Assembly (NCBI RefSeq): GCF_011067135.1
Contig: NZ_JAAMOW010000007.1
Span: forward strand, 1 to 64,000
Reading direction: 5' to 3'
Length of the DNA: 64,000 nucleotides
Origin: Solimonas terrae
GTDB lineage: Bacteria > Pseudomonadota > Gammaproteobacteria > Nevskiales > Nevskiaceae
Part shown: positions 7,413-16,976 of the stretch, piece after piece
How positions within the stretch are numbered: the first letter of the stretch is position 1
Layout of the letters: each line of letters opens with the position of its first letter
Notes under the pieces: generated by a model
Seen by the model: the letters and a program-made list of their open reading frames with translations, nothing else
The model's database searches: none
What the model was told of the DNA's origin: nothing
Position numbers and translations under genes: made by a program

Positions 7413-8111
7413 TCAGGCGGCGGCAGCGGTCTCCAGCTGCAGCGCCAGAATCAGCTTCTGCCAGTCGGCTGCGGAAATCAGGCCGCGCAGCATGCCCATC
7501 GTGGCGTCGAAGACCGCCGCCGGCGCGTTGCCGCGCATGCCGCCCAGCAGCTCGACGCGCTCCTGGTGGCTGGCGTTCGGCAGCATCCAGCGCATGGCCT
7601 GCCGCATCTCGTCCGGGGACAGCGACGAAACCAGGGCTTGATGAATGGCCTGCAGTTCGGCATCGCTGTACGTTGCCCACAACACGGCGTTGTGGCGCGT
7701 TTCCTCGTCGTGCATGTGCAGGAAATTGTCGCCGACGAAGGTGGCCAGCTCGCGGTACAGGGCCTCGCCGGCGACCGTGCGCACGCACGGGTCCAGCGCT
7801 TCGATCAACGCCATCTGCGTGCGCAGGCGCTCGATCGCGGCGACGTGCTCGACGTGCTCCTGCGTTGCCGCCATCGCCGTGGTCGGTGCCCGCGCTTCCA
7901 TGGCCGGGTGAACGAACTCGTTCTCGTGGGCGAGGTGCGAGGCGCAGAAGTCGGCGAGTTCGCGGACCGCGGCCAGCGTGCGGCCGCTGTCCGCGGCATC
8001 GCTCCAGTCGCAGCGGCCGGCGGCGCTCAAGGCCTCGCCCATCATGGCGCGCAAGCCCTTGTGGATGACCGCATACATGTTGTGCCGGGCGGTCGTGGTG
8101 GTGTTCTGCAT
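7413..8111 (-). CDS. Hemerythrin-like HHE domain protein
   Basis: A 232-residue cytoplasmic protein with the di-iron helix motifs of the hemerythrin HHE family: ASHLAHENEFVHPAME (H, HE, H), EHVEHVAAIERL and HMHDEETRHNAVLW. Family members bind oxygen or nitric oxide, or repair damaged iron centres. The final 70 residues (SPDEMRQAMRWMLPNA onward) are an additional helical segment. The ATG at 8109-8111 has GGGGAAG just upstream and is preferred over a start 19 codons earlier. It is convergent with the PNPOx/GAF gene, 8 bases apart. Confidence 0.8.
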   Translation of the reverse strand: MQNTTTTARHNMYAVIHKGLRAMMGEALSAAGRCDWSDAADSGRTLAAVRELADFCASHLAHENEFVHPAMEARAPTTAMAATQEHVEHVAAIERLRTQMALIEALDPCVRTVAGEALYRELATFVGDNFLHMHDEETRHNAVLWATYSDAELQAIHQALVSSLSPDEMRQAMRWMLPNASHQERVELLGGMRGNAPAAVFDATMGMLRGLISAADWQKLILALQLETAAAA

Positions 8112-8283
8112 GGTGCTTCCCCTGGTTGTGAAATGGCCGATCGGAGCGCTGCTCCGGATGGCCGGCACTGTAGGGAAGCGGCGCTGTCGCCGTTCTTATT
8201 TATTGATTAAGGGAACCGTAAAGAATTCTTAAGGACGCACCGGACTGTGACGCAGTCGACGCTTGCCGCTCGCCAGGCCATCC
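8112..8283. promoter_or_regulatory. Intergenic region with AT-rich segment, probable hemerythrin promoter
   Basis: Within otherwise GC-rich DNA, 8195-8232 is AT-rich and contains the perfect palindrome AAGAATTCTT (8221-8230) and a TTGATTAA segment (8203-8210). This is the only plausible promoter region for the hemerythrin gene. A TTGAT half-site of FNR/Anr type is present without its partner half, so no regulator can be named. Confidence 0.3.
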
Positions 8284-8904
8284 TCAGGCCTTCAGTTCCT
8301 CGCCGAAATAGGCACGCAGCTTCTCGACCTTCGGCAAGGCCACCGCGGCAATGTACGGCTGCTCCGGATGCAGTTCGGCATAGTTCTGGTGATAGGCCTC
8401 TGCCTCGAAGAAATCCGTCAGCGGTTCGAGCCGCGTGACGATCTTCGCGTTGTAGATTCCTGCCGCGTCGAGCTGCGCGATATACGCCTCGGCAATCTGC
8501 TTCTGCGTTTCGTCGGCATAGAAGATCGCGGAACGGTACTGTGTGCCGACATCATTGCCCTGCCGATTCAACTGCGTCGGATCATGGGCAACGGCGAAGA
8601 AGATCTTCAACAGCTTGCCGAAGCTGGTCCGCGTCGGGTCGTAGGCGATCTGGATCACTTCGGCATGTTCGGTCTGCCCGGTGCAGACGGTTTTGTAGTC
8701 GGCGGTTGCCGCCGAGCCGCCGGCATACCCGGACGTCACCGACAGCACCCCGTCGAGGTCCTTGTACACCGCCTCCACGCACCAGAAGCAGCCGCCGGCG
8801 AGTACCGCCAGTTTCGGACCGCCGGCTTCGCGCGGATCCAGCGCCGCGGCCGGAACATCGTTCGGATTGACCTTCAGGCTACCGCCGAAAAAACCGCCAG
8901 CCAT
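8284..8904 (-). CDS. msrA: Peptide-methionine (S)-S-oxide reductase
   Basis: This enzyme reduces methionine-S-sulfoxide in oxidised proteins. The catalytic motif GCFWC is present (LAVLAGGCFWCVEAVYKDLD), as are GYAGGS, HAEVIQIAYDP, DVGTQYRSAIFY and the C-terminal LEPLTDFFEAEAYHQNY. The protein is 206 residues from the ATG at 8902-8904, preceded by AGGAG; a longer frame upstream has no family support. Its neighbours include the hemerythrin, in keeping with a small oxidative-stress group. Confidence 0.95.
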   Translation of the reverse strand: MAGGFFGGSLKVNPNDVPAAALDPREAGGPKLAVLAGGCFWCVEAVYKDLDGVLSVTSGYAGGSAATADYKTVCTGQTEHAEVIQIAYDPTRTSFGKLLKIFFAVAHDPTQLNRQGNDVGTQYRSAIFYADETQKQIAEAYIAQLDAAGIYNAKIVTRLEPLTDFFEAEAYHQNYAELHPEQPYIAAVALPKVEKLRAYFGEELKA

Positions 8905-9050
8905 GTTTGCGCTCCTCGGGTTTGCGGGCGGCTCACGATACTCCTTCCGCCGCGCGATGCACGCGATATGGGGGCGTCGCGCCGGCCGACAATCCCGGCG
9001 GCGATTCGAAGCCGTTGCGCTCACCGGCCTCGCTCGCCAATGATGCGGTT

Positions 9051-10091
9051 GTGATCCCCGATTCCAGCCCGTTCACCGATCCGGCCTACATCGCCGCCCT
9101 CGAGCGCCACGGCTGCGCCGCACCGGAGAACGGCTGGACACCCCGACATATCGACGGCCCGCGCGGTCGCGTGGTCTGCTATGAAAAGGCGCATTCCTGG
9201 GGCGAGTTCGTGTTCGACTTCGAACTGGCCCGTGCGCATCGCCAGCACGGTCTGGCGTACTACCCAAAGTTGGTCGCCTGCGTGCCGTTCACGCCGGTCC
9301 CGGGCGCGCGCCTGCTGGCTGCGGACGACGCCGGTCGCCTGTCGCTCGCGCGCGAACTGCAGGCACAGGCCGAATTCCGCCATTCGGGCGCGCATGTGCT
9401 GTTCGCCGATCCCGCCGAGTGTGCCCTGCTGGCGGCCGACGGCTGGATACGGCGCGTGCAGCTGCGCTATGTCTGGCATGCCCGCGGCGCCGGGAGCTTC
9501 GACGATTTCCTCGCGCGCCTGCCGGGCAAGAAGCGCAAGAACATTCGCGCCGAACGCCGCAAGCTTGCGGGCTTCGCGATCGGCTGGCAGCCCGGCAGCA
9601 GTTTCGACGCGGGTGAATGGCAGCGTGTGTTCCAGCTCTATGCCAGCACTTATCACATGCGCGGCCAGGCGCCCTATCTGAATCTCGCCTGCCTGCAGGA
9701 CTGGGCCGCGCATTTCGGCGAGCGTCTGCAGTTCTGCGTGGCGCGACAGGCCGGCGAAATGGTCGCCATGGCGTTCTTCTTCGAGGATGGCGACACCCTG
9801 TACGGCCGGCACTGGGGTGCCGACGCCAGCTACGACGGACTGCATTTCGAGCTTTGCTACTACCAGGGCATCGAGCGCTGCCTCGCGCGCGGGCTGAAGC
9901 ATTTCGACGCCGGCGTGCAGGGCGAACACAAGCTCGCGCGCGGCTTCGAAATCGAGCTTGCGCACTCGGCACACTGGTTCACCCATCGCGGCTTTCACGA
10001 CGCCATCGCGCGCGCCTTCGAGCACGAACGTGTCGCTTTGCAACGCCATGTCGCCGAGGCTGCCGGCGACACGGAACGCGGCGCAGACTGA
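9051..10091 (+). CDS. GNAT/FemAB-like acyltransferase of the DUF482 (peptidogalycan) family
   Basis: The protein is about 346 residues. Family hallmarks visible are SWGEFVFDFELARAH, YYPKLVACVPFTPVPGARLL, FDDFLARLPGKKRKNIRAER, YGRHWGA, FELCYYQGIERCLARGLKHF and AGVQGEHKLARGF. DUF482 proteins fold like paired GNAT domains; the substrate is unknown. The frame is open back to 8907. The GTG at 9051 was chosen because similarity to the family (SSPFTDPAYIAALE) starts immediately after it, but there is no clear ribosome site. It is divergent from msrA. Confidence 0.75.
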   Translation: MIPDSSPFTDPAYIAALERHGCAAPENGWTPRHIDGPRGRVVCYEKAHSWGEFVFDFELARAHRQHGLAYYPKLVACVPFTPVPGARLLAADDAGRLSLARELQAQAEFRHSGAHVLFADPAECALLAADGWIRRVQLRYVWHARGAGSFDDFLARLPGKKRKNIRAERRKLAGFAIGWQPGSSFDAGEWQRVFQLYASTYHMRGQAPYLNLACLQDWAAHFGERLQFCVARQAGEMVAMAFFFEDGDTLYGRHWGADASYDGLHFELCYYQGIERCLARGLKHFDAGVQGEHKLARGFEIELAHSAHWFTHRGFHDAIARAFEHERVALQRHVAEAAGDTERGAD

Positions 10092-10120
10092 GCACCGCCA
10101 GACCCAACCGGAGAGCCCGC

Positions 10121-10624
10121 ATGCGTACCGTTCTGCTTGCAGCCCTGCTGTTCGCCGGCGCAGCCAGCGCCCAGGGCACGGCCGCGCCGACCAGCGCCAA
10201 CACCGTGGTCGATTTCGTGCATCCGGAGAAGTTCGTCGACGCCGGCGATCAGGGTTTCGGCGGCGCCCCCAGCAAGCGCGTGCTCGCCGAACTCGGAAAG
10301 GCGATCGTCGCGTTGGGCGCGAAGTATCTTGGCCCCGGCGAGGCGCTGAAGATCGACGTCAGCGACGTCGATCTGGCCGGTCGATTCGAACCCGGCCCGC
10401 AGGCCGGCGACACCGTTCGCGTCATGCGCGATTCGGATTGGCCGCGCATCGCGCTGCATTACGTCCTGAAGAAGGACGGCGTGATCGCGAGCGAAGGCGA
10501 TGCCCAGATCAGCGACATGAACTATCTCGACCAGCAGCGCTCCGGTCGTTCCAGCGAGCATCTGTATTACGAAAAGCGAATGCTCCAGGACTGGTTCTCG
10601 AAGACCTTCAAACCGCAGTCCTGA
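10121..10624 (+). CDS. Secreted DUF3016-type protein
   Basis: A 167-residue protein with a clear Sec signal peptide (MRTVLLAALLFAGAASAQG, cleavage about residue 18). The mature part (VVDFVHPEKFVDAGDQGFGG, LKIDVSDVDLAGRFEPG, ALHYVLKKDGVIASEGDAQI and a C-terminal RMLQDWFSKTF) matches the DUF3016 pattern; function unknown, presumably periplasmic. GGAGAG precedes the ATG. It follows the DUF482 gene on the same strand with a 29-base gap. Confidence 0.8.
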   Translation: MRTVLLAALLFAGAASAQGTAAPTSANTVVDFVHPEKFVDAGDQGFGGAPSKRVLAELGKAIVALGAKYLGPGEALKIDVSDVDLAGRFEPGPQAGDTVRVMRDSDWPRIALHYVLKKDGVIASEGDAQISDMNYLDQQRSGRSSEHLYYEKRMLQDWFSKTFKPQS

Positions 10625-10684
10625 GGAAAATTCCCGCGCGGCGATCGTCGACGCCGCCCCGATCACAATGTCCGCGCCGGTCGC

Positions 10685-11635
10685 TCAAGCCGGCCAGTAA
10701 GCACGAATCGCCGCGATGCCCTGTGCGTAGTGTTGCTGTACCGATGCAAGCTGGTCGCGTTGCAGGCCACCGATCCAGTACACGGGCAGATTCGCGGCCT
10801 GCGTCAGACGGCTGGCTTCGCTCAGGCCCAGCACGGCGCTGCCCGGATGGCTGAGCGTCGCCGAGACGCTGCCAAGCACGGCGGCGTCGAAACCCAGTGC
10901 CCGAGCTCTGCGCAGGCCATCGGCACCGTGCGTGGAGGCCAGACACAGCGGCACATCCGGGCGCTCGTCCAGATCCCGCAAACAGGCATCCGTCGCATGC
11001 CAGGCGTCGGCGCCGAGGCGAGCAACCATCTCGGGCGCGCGATCAAGCACGACCCGCAAGCCCAGGGCCTGCGCCGCGGGCAGCACGCTGGCGGCGAGCG
11101 TCGCGTAGTCGTGATCATCGAGTTCGGGGAAGCGCAGTCGCAGCAGCGCGGCAGCCGGCAGCCGGGGCAAGGCCGACAGCAGCGATGCCGGTGTCATTCG
11201 TGGCGGCGTGAAGACGTAGTCGGACGGCAGGCGCAGCGCCGAGATGATCGGCGCATCGGCCGCAAGGATCGGATAGTCCGTGATCGTCTGTGGCGTTACC
11301 CAGGCCAGCGCCTGCGCCTCCCGACCGGCCGGTTCGCCGCGCCAGCGCAGCACCTTCCAGCAATCGAGCCGCACGCGTCGTTCGCTGTAGTCGTGCACGA
11401 TCCGGATCAGCGGCTGCGCGGCCTCGATGTCGATGCCGATTTCCTCGTGCAGCTCGCGCCGCAGGGCCTCGTATGCCGACTCGCCGGCTTCGATCTTGCC
11501 GCCCGGAAATTCCCACTGGCCGGCCGCGATCTTGCCGATCGGCCGCTGCGCGATCAGCACCCGTCCCTGCGTGTCGATCAGGCAACCCGCTGCCACCTCG
11601 ATGCACGGTCGCGATGCAGATGTTGCGGATGCCAT
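10685..11635 (-). CDS. mutT: Nudix hydrolase MutT fused to a thiamine-phosphate-synthase-like domain
   Basis: The protein is 316 residues. The N-terminal 130 are a MutT Nudix domain that hydrolyses oxidised nucleotides such as 8-oxo-dGTP; the Nudix box is complete (G46, E52, R60-E61, E64-E65, G67). Residues about 170-316 form a ThiE-like barrel (LRLRFPELDDHDY, ACLRDLDERPDVPLCLASTH, FDAAVLGSVSATLSHPG, LPVYWIGGL). Such MutT-ThiE fusions are known in gammaproteobacteria and lie near secA, as here. Whether the ThiE part is catalytic cannot be judged. Confidence 0.9.
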   Translation of the reverse strand: MASATSASRPCIEVAAGCLIDTQGRVLIAQRPIGKIAAGQWEFPGGKIEAGESAYEALRRELHEEIGIDIEAAQPLIRIVHDYSERRVRLDCWKVLRWRGEPAGREAQALAWVTPQTITDYPILAADAPIISALRLPSDYVFTPPRMTPASLLSALPRLPAAALLRLRFPELDDHDYATLAASVLPAAQALGLRVVLDRAPEMVARLGADAWHATDACLRDLDERPDVPLCLASTHGADGLRRARALGFDAAVLGSVSATLSHPGSAVLGLSEASRLTQAANLPVYWIGGLQRDQLASVQQHYAQGIAAIRAYWPA

Positions 11636-11695
11636 CAGATCCGCGACCCGGGGCCGGCAGCGGCGGCCGGCACGAGCGGCCGCCGGACGCCGGAA

Positions 11696-12916
11696 TCAGG
11701 TTCGATATTCGGCATTGATCTTCACGTACTCGTAGCTGAAATCGCAGGTCCACAGCCGCGCATGCGCGGTGCCGCGCCCCAGCGAAACGTGGATCGTGAA
11801 CTCCGGTCTGGCGACGACAGCCGCGCCGCGTTCCTCGCGATAGTCCGGATGCGGCTGCCCGCGATCGAGCAGCACGACATCGTCGAGCGTGATGCCGACC
11901 TTTGCCGGGTCCAGCCCGGCCACGCCGGCCTTGCCGATCGCCATCACGATCCGTCCCCAGTTTGCATCGCCGGCAAACATCGCGGTCTTCACCAGCGGCG
12001 AATTGGCGATCGCGTAGCCCACCTGGCGCGCTTCGGCGACCGAGGCGGCATCGCCGACATTGATCGTGATGAAGCGCGTCGCGCCTTCGCCATCGCGCAC
12101 GACCGCCTGCGCCAACTCGATGCAGACCTCGCGAATCGCGGCCGCGACCACGCCGTAGTCGGGATCACCGGGTTCGATGTCGCGCGTACCGACACGCGCC
12201 GTCGCGCACAGCACGCAGGAGTCGTTGGTCGAGGTATCACTGTCGACGGTCACGCAGTTGAACGAATCGTCGACCGCGGCGCGCAGGGCGGCATCGACGG
12301 CCGTCGCCCCCAGGCGCGCGTCGGTGGCGATGAAGGCCAGCATGGTCGCCATGTGCGGCTCGATCATGCCGACGCCCTTGGCGATGCCGGTCACCGTCAC
12401 CTCGCCCTGCGAGGTCGCGACCCGGCGACTGGCACCTTTGGCGACGGTGTCGGTGGTCATGATCGTGGTGGCCGCGAGATTCCAGCGATCGGCATCGAGC
12501 GCGGCGACCGCAACCGGGATTGCCGCGATCATCCGCTCGCAGGGCAGACGCTGACCGATCACGCCGGTCGAAAACGGCAGGATCTGCTGCGGACCGCAAC
12601 CAAGCGCGCTCGCCACCGCGGCGCTGGTCGCACGCGCATCGTCGAGTCCGCCATTGCCGGTCGCCGCGTTGGCGTTGCCGGCATTGACCAGCAAGGCGCG
12701 GATCGCCGATGTCGCCGCCAGGCGCTCACGACACAGCTGCACCGGCGCTGCCGCAAAGGCGTTCTGCGTGAAGACTCCGGCGACGCGACCACCCTCGGCA
12801 ATCTCGATCACCAGCAGATCCTTGCGGCCCGGCTTCTTGATCGCCGCCTCGGCGACACCCAGCCGGATGCCGGCAACCGGCAACAGATTCGAAGGAGCGG
12901 ACAGATTCACGGGCAT
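11696..12916 (-). CDS. argJ: Bifunctional glutamate N-acetyltransferase/amino-acid acetyltransferase
   Basis: ArgJ makes N-acetylglutamate by transferring acetyl from N-acetylornithine, closing the cyclic arginine pathway. The 406-residue precursor carries the self-cleavage site KGVGMIEPHMA|TML; Thr191 becomes the nucleophile of the beta chain. Other signatures are LLVNAGNANAATG, STGVIGQ and DSDTSTNDSC. The C-terminus ends EYVKINAEYRT as in the family. It starts 25 bases after a rho-independent terminator that closes the secA transcript, so its expression is partly separate from secA. Confidence 0.95.
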   Translation of the reverse strand: MPVNLSAPSNLLPVAGIRLGVAEAAIKKPGRKDLLVIEIAEGGRVAGVFTQNAFAAAPVQLCRERLAATSAIRALLVNAGNANAATGNGGLDDARATSAAVASALGCGPQQILPFSTGVIGQRLPCERMIAAIPVAVAALDADRWNLAATTIMTTDTVAKGASRRVATSQGEVTVTGIAKGVGMIEPHMATMLAFIATDARLGATAVDAALRAAVDDSFNCVTVDSDTSTNDSCVLCATARVGTRDIEPGDPDYGVVAAAIREVCIELAQAVVRDGEGATRFITINVGDAASVAEARQVGYAIANSPLVKTAMFAGDANWGRIVMAIGKAGVAGLDPAKVGITLDDVVLLDRGQPHPDYREERGAAVVARPEFTIHVSLGRGTAHARLWTCDFSYEYVKINAEYRT

Positions 12917-12940
12917 GACGGTGTTTTCCGAAGCAGCAAC

Positions 12941-12972
12941 AAAAAGAGGCGCCCGAGATCAGCGGGCGCCTC
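12941..12972 (-). terminator. Rho-independent terminator between secA and argJ
   Basis: On the minus strand GAGGCGCCCG pairs perfectly with CGGGCGCCTC around a 7-base loop and is followed by TTTTTG. It lies 150 bases after the secA stop and only 25 bases before the argJ start. Confidence 0.85.
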
Positions 12973-13122
12973 CGTGCATTCTGCAGCCCTTGTCCCGGCC
13001 AGACCAGAGGGGCGGCGACGTCGCGAGCGGTGCCGACCCCGTGTCATCGACGCACGTCCATGCCCAGGCACCGCGAGCACGAATGACGTGAGATCACCCG
13101 CGCAGCAGACGGCTGCGCTGCG

Positions 13123-15894
13123 CTACGCCAGGGTGCCGTGGCAGTGCTTGTACTTCTTGCCGCTGCCGCAGGGGCATGGATCGTTGCGGCCGACCTTGGG
13201 CATGTCGCGCACGACCGGCGCGGGCCGCTCTGCGGCCGGCAGGCGCCTCGGCGCCATGCCCGGCGGCACCTCGGCTTCGGCCGGCGGCGCAATTTCCGCG
13301 GCCGAGCCGGCGCCCGGCGAAGGCGCAGACTCGTGCTGCATCTGCATGCGCTTTTCGAGCAGCTCGGCCTGGCGGCGGCGCTGGTCTTCAACCGCCTGCA
13401 CCTCGGCTTCGGTCTGGATGCGCACGCGCGCGAGCGTGGTCACGACGTCGTGCTTGTAGCGCGCCAGCACGTCGTTGAACATGTTGAACGCTTCGCGCTT
13501 GTATTCCTGCTTCGGGTCCTTCTGTGCGTAACCGCGCAGGTGTATGCCCTGGCGCAGATAGTCCATCGCCGCGAGATGCTCGCGCCACAGCGTATCGAGC
13601 GTCTGCAGCATCACGGCCTTCTCGAAGTGCTCGAGCACCGGCGCGCCGACCTGCGCCTTCTTGGTTTCGTACGCCTCGCGGACGTACTCCAGCAGGCGGG
13701 CGCGCAAGCCCTTCTCGTTGAGATCGCGTTCCTCGTCCAGCCATGTGCGGATCGGGAACTCCAGCGCGAAATCGCTGCGGAATGCGTCGTGCAGGCCTTC
13801 GACATTCCACTGCTCTTCGATCGACTGCGGTGGCACATGCGCATCGATCACGGCGCTGACGACATCCGGGCGAATGGTGTCGACCATGTCGGTGACGCGC
13901 TCGGCGGCCATCACCTGATCGCGCAGTTCGTAGACGGCCTTGCGCTGGTCGTTGGCGACGTTGTCGTATTCGAGCAACTGCTTGCGGATATCGAAGTTGT
14001 GCGCTTCGACCTTGCGCTGCGCGGTCTCGATCGCGCGCGTCACCCAGCGATGCTCGATGGCTTCGCCTTCCTGCATGCCGAGGCCCTGCAGCATCGCCCG
14101 CATGCGCGGCGGCGTGAAGATGCGCATCAGGGTGTCGTCGAGCGACAGATAGAAGCGCGACGCACCGGGGTCACCCTGACGACCGGAGCGGCCACGCAGC
14201 TGGTTGTCGATGCGCCGCGACTCGTGCCGCTCGGAACCGAGCACGCACAGGCCGCCGGCCTGCAGCACCTGCTCGTGGCGCTGCTTCCATGCCGCCCTGG
14301 CGGCTTCGCGCGCGGCCAGATCATCGGCCGGAAGTTTGGCGAGCTCGTTGTCGAGATTGCCGCCGAGCACGATGTCGGTGCCGCGGCCGGCCATGTTGGT
14401 GGCGATCGTCACGGCACCCGGGCTGCCAGCCTGCGCGACGATGTCGGCTTCGCGTTCGTGCTGCTTGGCGTTCAGGACTTCGTGCGGAATCTTGGCCTGC
14501 CGAAGCAGGCCCGACAGCAGTTCCGAGGTTTCGATGCTGGCCGTGCCGACCAGCACCGGCTGCTGCCTGGCGTGCGCCTGCTTGATCTCGTCGATGACCG
14601 CGTTGAACTTGTCCTTGGCGTTCATGAATACCAGATCGCCCTGATCCTTGCGCAGCATCGGGCGATTGGTCGGAATCACGACGACTTCAAGTTCGTAGAT
14701 GCTCTGGAACTCGAAGGCCTCGGTGTCGGCGGTACCGGTCATGCCGGACAGCTTGTCGTAGAGACGGAAGTAGTTCTGGAAAGTGATGCTCGCCAGCGTC
14801 TGGTTTTCCTGCTGGATCTTGACGTTTTCCTTGGCCTCGATCGCCTGGTGCAGACCGTCGGACCAGCGTCGTCCCGGCATCATGCGGCCGGTGAACTCGT
14901 CGATGATGATGATCTGGTTGTCGCGGACGATGTATTCGACATCGCGCTTGTAAAGGTGATGCGCGCGCAACAGCGCATTCAGGTGATGCAGCAGCACGAT
15001 GTTGGCGGCGTCGTAGAGGCTGTCCTCGTCGCCGAGCAGCTGTGCCGCGCGCATCAGGCCCTCGACCTTTTCGTGACCCTCTTCGGTCAGGTGGACCTGC
15101 TTGGACTTTTCGTCGACCGAGAAGTCGCCGGGGCCGTCTTCTTCCTGCTGGATGACGAGCTTCGGAATCAGTGCATTGATCTTGCGGTACAGCTCCGGAT
15201 CATCGTCGGTCGGACCGCTGATGATCAGCGGGGTGCGGGCCTCGTCGATCAGGATCGAGTCGACTTCGTCGACGATCGCGTAGTTCTGGCCGCGCTGCAC
15301 CTTGTCGGCGAGCGAAAACGCCATGTTGTCGCGCAGGTAATCGAAGCCCAGCTCGTTGTTGGTCGCATAGGTGATGTCGCTGCGATAGGCCTCGCGCTTC
15401 TCCTCGGTGGTCTGACCGGAGGTGATCACGCCGACCGTCAGGCCGAGGAAGCGGAAGATGCGGCCCATCCACTCCGAGTCGCGACGCGCCAGATAATCGT
15501 TGACCGTGACGACATGCACGCCCTTGCCGGGCAGTGCGTTCAGATAGGCGGGCAGCGTGGCGACCAGGGTCTTGCCTTCGCCCGTGCGCATTTCGGCGAT
15601 CTTGCCTTCGTGCAGGATCGAGCCGCCGACCAGCTGCACATCGAAGTGGCGCATGCCCATGACGCGCTTGCCGGCCTCGCGAACGACGGCAAACGCATCG
15701 GCACGAATTTGATCGAGGGTTTCGCCCTTGCCGAGACGCTCGCGCAGGACAATGGTCTGCTGCGCCAGCTGGGCATCGTCCATGGCCGCGTATTTGCTTT
15801 CGAGCGCGGCGACGCTGGCGACCAGCGGGTCGAGTTTCTTCAGGATGCGTTGATTGCGGCTCCCGAAAACCCGGGCCAAGACGTTATTGAACAT
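13123..15894 (-). CDS. secA: Preprotein translocase motor ATPase SecA
   Basis: SecA drives post-translational export through SecYEG at the inner membrane. The 923-residue protein has Walker A (MRTGEGKT, about residues 102-109), the [19 protein letters not shown] segment (Walker B), NMAGRGTDI, and [10 protein letters not shown] of the second nucleotide-binding fold. The C-terminal SEC-C zinc tail is intact ([20 protein letters not shown]), which binds SecB and phospholipid. No SecM arrest-peptide gene precedes it; the gene upstream is an M23 peptidase, as in pseudomonads and xanthomonads. Confidence 0.98.
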   Translation of the reverse strand: MFNNVLARVFGSRNQRILKKLDPLVASVAALESKYAAMDDAQLAQQTIVLRERLGKGETLDQIRADAFAVVREAGKRVMGMRHFDVQLVGGSILHEGKIAEMRTGEGKTLVATLPAYLNALPGKGVHVVTVNDYLARRDSEWMGRIFRFLGLTVGVITSGQTTEEKREAYRSDITYATNNELGFDYLRDNMAFSLADKVQRGQNYAIVDEVDSILIDEARTPLIISGPTDDDPELYRKINALIPKLVIQQEEDGPGDFSVDEKSKQVHLTEEGHEKVEGLMRAAQLLGDEDSLYDAANIVLLHHLNALLRAHHLYKRDVEYIVRDNQIIIIDEFTGRMMPGRRWSDGLHQAIEAKENVKIQQENQTLASITFQNYFRLYDKLSGMTGTADTEAFEFQSIYELEVVVIPTNRPMLRKDQGDLVFMNAKDKFNAVIDEIKQAHARQQPVLVGTASIETSELLSGLLRQAKIPHEVLNAKQHEREADIVAQAGSPGAVTIATNMAGRGTDIVLGGNLDNELAKLPADDLAAREAARAAWKQRHEQVLQAGGLCVLGSERHESRRIDNQLRGRSGRQGDPGASRFYLSLDDTLMRIFTPPRMRAMLQGLGMQEGEAIEHRWVTRAIETAQRKVEAHNFDIRKQLLEYDNVANDQRKAVYELRDQVMAAERVTDMVDTIRPDVVSAVIDAHVPPQSIEEQWNVEGLHDAFRSDFALEFPIRTWLDEERDLNEKGLRARLLEYVREAYETKKAQVGAPVLEHFEKAVMLQTLDTLWREHLAAMDYLRQGIHLRGYAQKDPKQEYKREAFNMFNDVLARYKHDVVTTLARVRIQTEAEVQAVEDQRRRQAELLEKRMQMQHESAPSPGAGSAAEIAPPAEAEVPPGMAPRRLPAAERPAPVVRDMPKVGRNDPCPCGSGKKYKHCHGTLA

Positions 15895-16026
15895 AAGCTC
15901 GCTGGAAACGTGAGAACCGCCGCGCGAAAGAGGCAGCCCGAAAAAGAATGGCGCGTATTATGCCTTGCTTGGGGCTGGCCGCAGGGTTTCAAGCCTGCAT
16001 CCGGGGATGCGATATCGTGTATGCGC

Positions 16027-16956
16027 TCAGCGCGCGGCCTGAATATAACGCTGCGGATCGACCGGTTCGCCGTTGTAGAGGACTTCGAAATGCACGTGCG
16101 GTCCGGTCGAGCGGCCGGTGGAGCCGACATGCGCGACAACCTGGCCGCGCGTGACCTTGTCGCCGACGTGGACCAGAACCGCGCTGTTGTGCCCGTAGCG
16201 CGTCGAATAGCCGTTGCCGTGATTGATCTCGACGAGGTTGCCGTAACCGGTACTCGGTCCGGCCCAGGTGACCATGCCCGAAGCAACCGCATCGACGTCG
16301 GTGCCGATCGGCGCGGCGAAGTCGATGCCTTCGTGTCGCGTGAGGTGTCCGGTGAACGGATCGGTACGGACACCGAACAGCGAGCTGATCCAGCCGTTTT
16401 CGACCGGCCAGCCGGTCGGGCGTACTTCCTTCTGCAGGCGGCTCGCCACCAGCAGGTCCTCGAGCACGCGGAACTGCCGTTCGCGATCGGTGAGCTGGCG
16501 CTCGAATTTGGTCAGGGACTGCAGCACCGGATTGAACGCCGGCTCGGGCGACGCCGAGGCCAGTTCCGGGCCGCCGATCGGCGGCGGTTCGCTGAAATTG
16601 AATTCACCTTGCTCGAGACCGGCGATCTCGGTCATGCGCTGGCCGGCGGCGTCGAGGCGCAGAACCTGCGCCTGCAGTTCGGCGAGACGGCGCGACAAGG
16701 CAGCGTCGTTTTCCTCGGCCGTTTCGCGCGCCTTGCCGAGTGCGGCGCGCTGCTGCTCGACTTCCCTGGCCCAGCTGGCGACCAGCCGCGGCGGCAGGAC
16801 GCTGGAGCCACCGCGGGTCCAGTAGCCGACTGCGAAGCTCGATGACAGCAACAACCCGCCGATCAGCACGAACGGCAGCCAGCCGAACACGTGGCGAACA
16901 TCGAGGCGCAAGCGCCAGGTTCTGCCGCGCTGATGACTGACTACAATAATGTCCAT
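16027..16956 (-). CDS. M23 family metallopeptidase, membrane-anchored
   Basis: A 309-residue protein. Residues about 20-47 form one membrane span (VFGWLPFVLIGGLLLSSSFA), residues about 65-115 a coiled coil (EVEQQRAALGKARETAEEND), and the C-terminal 120 residues a LytM/M23 peptidase fold with zinc ligands in HEGIDF and HVHFE and the GSTGRSTGPH turn. It would act on peptidoglycan cross-bridges or as an amidase activator in the periplasm. The ATG at 16954-16956 (MDIIVVSHQRG) fits the family; the longer frame is not needed. It lies between lpxC and secA, next to the division cluster. Confidence 0.85.
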   Translation of the reverse strand: MDIIVVSHQRGRTWRLRLDVRHVFGWLPFVLIGGLLLSSSFAVGYWTRGGSSVLPPRLVASWAREVEQQRAALGKARETAEENDAALSRRLAELQAQVLRLDAAGQRMTEIAGLEQGEFNFSEPPPIGGPELASASPEPAFNPVLQSLTKFERQLTDRERQFRVLEDLLVASRLQKEVRPTGWPVENGWISSLFGVRTDPFTGHLTRHEGIDFAAPIGTDVDAVASGMVTWAGPSTGYGNLVEINHGNGYSTRYGHNSAVLVHVGDKVTRGQVVAHVGSTGRSTGPHVHFEVLYNGEPVDPQRYIQAAR

Positions 16957-16976
16957 CTTGTGACGACGAGTCCCTA

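Noticed and set aside
8203-8232. FNR/Anr box in front of the hemerythrin gene
   Set aside because: Only one TTGAT half is present; the paired ATCAA half at the right distance is missing.
10730-16845. Very long plus-strand open frames opposite mutT, argJ and secA (over 900 and 1200 codons)
   Set aside because: They mirror strongly coding minus-strand genes with recognised motifs. GC-rich third positions remove stops from the antisense strand; the translations are Arg/His-rich and match no family.
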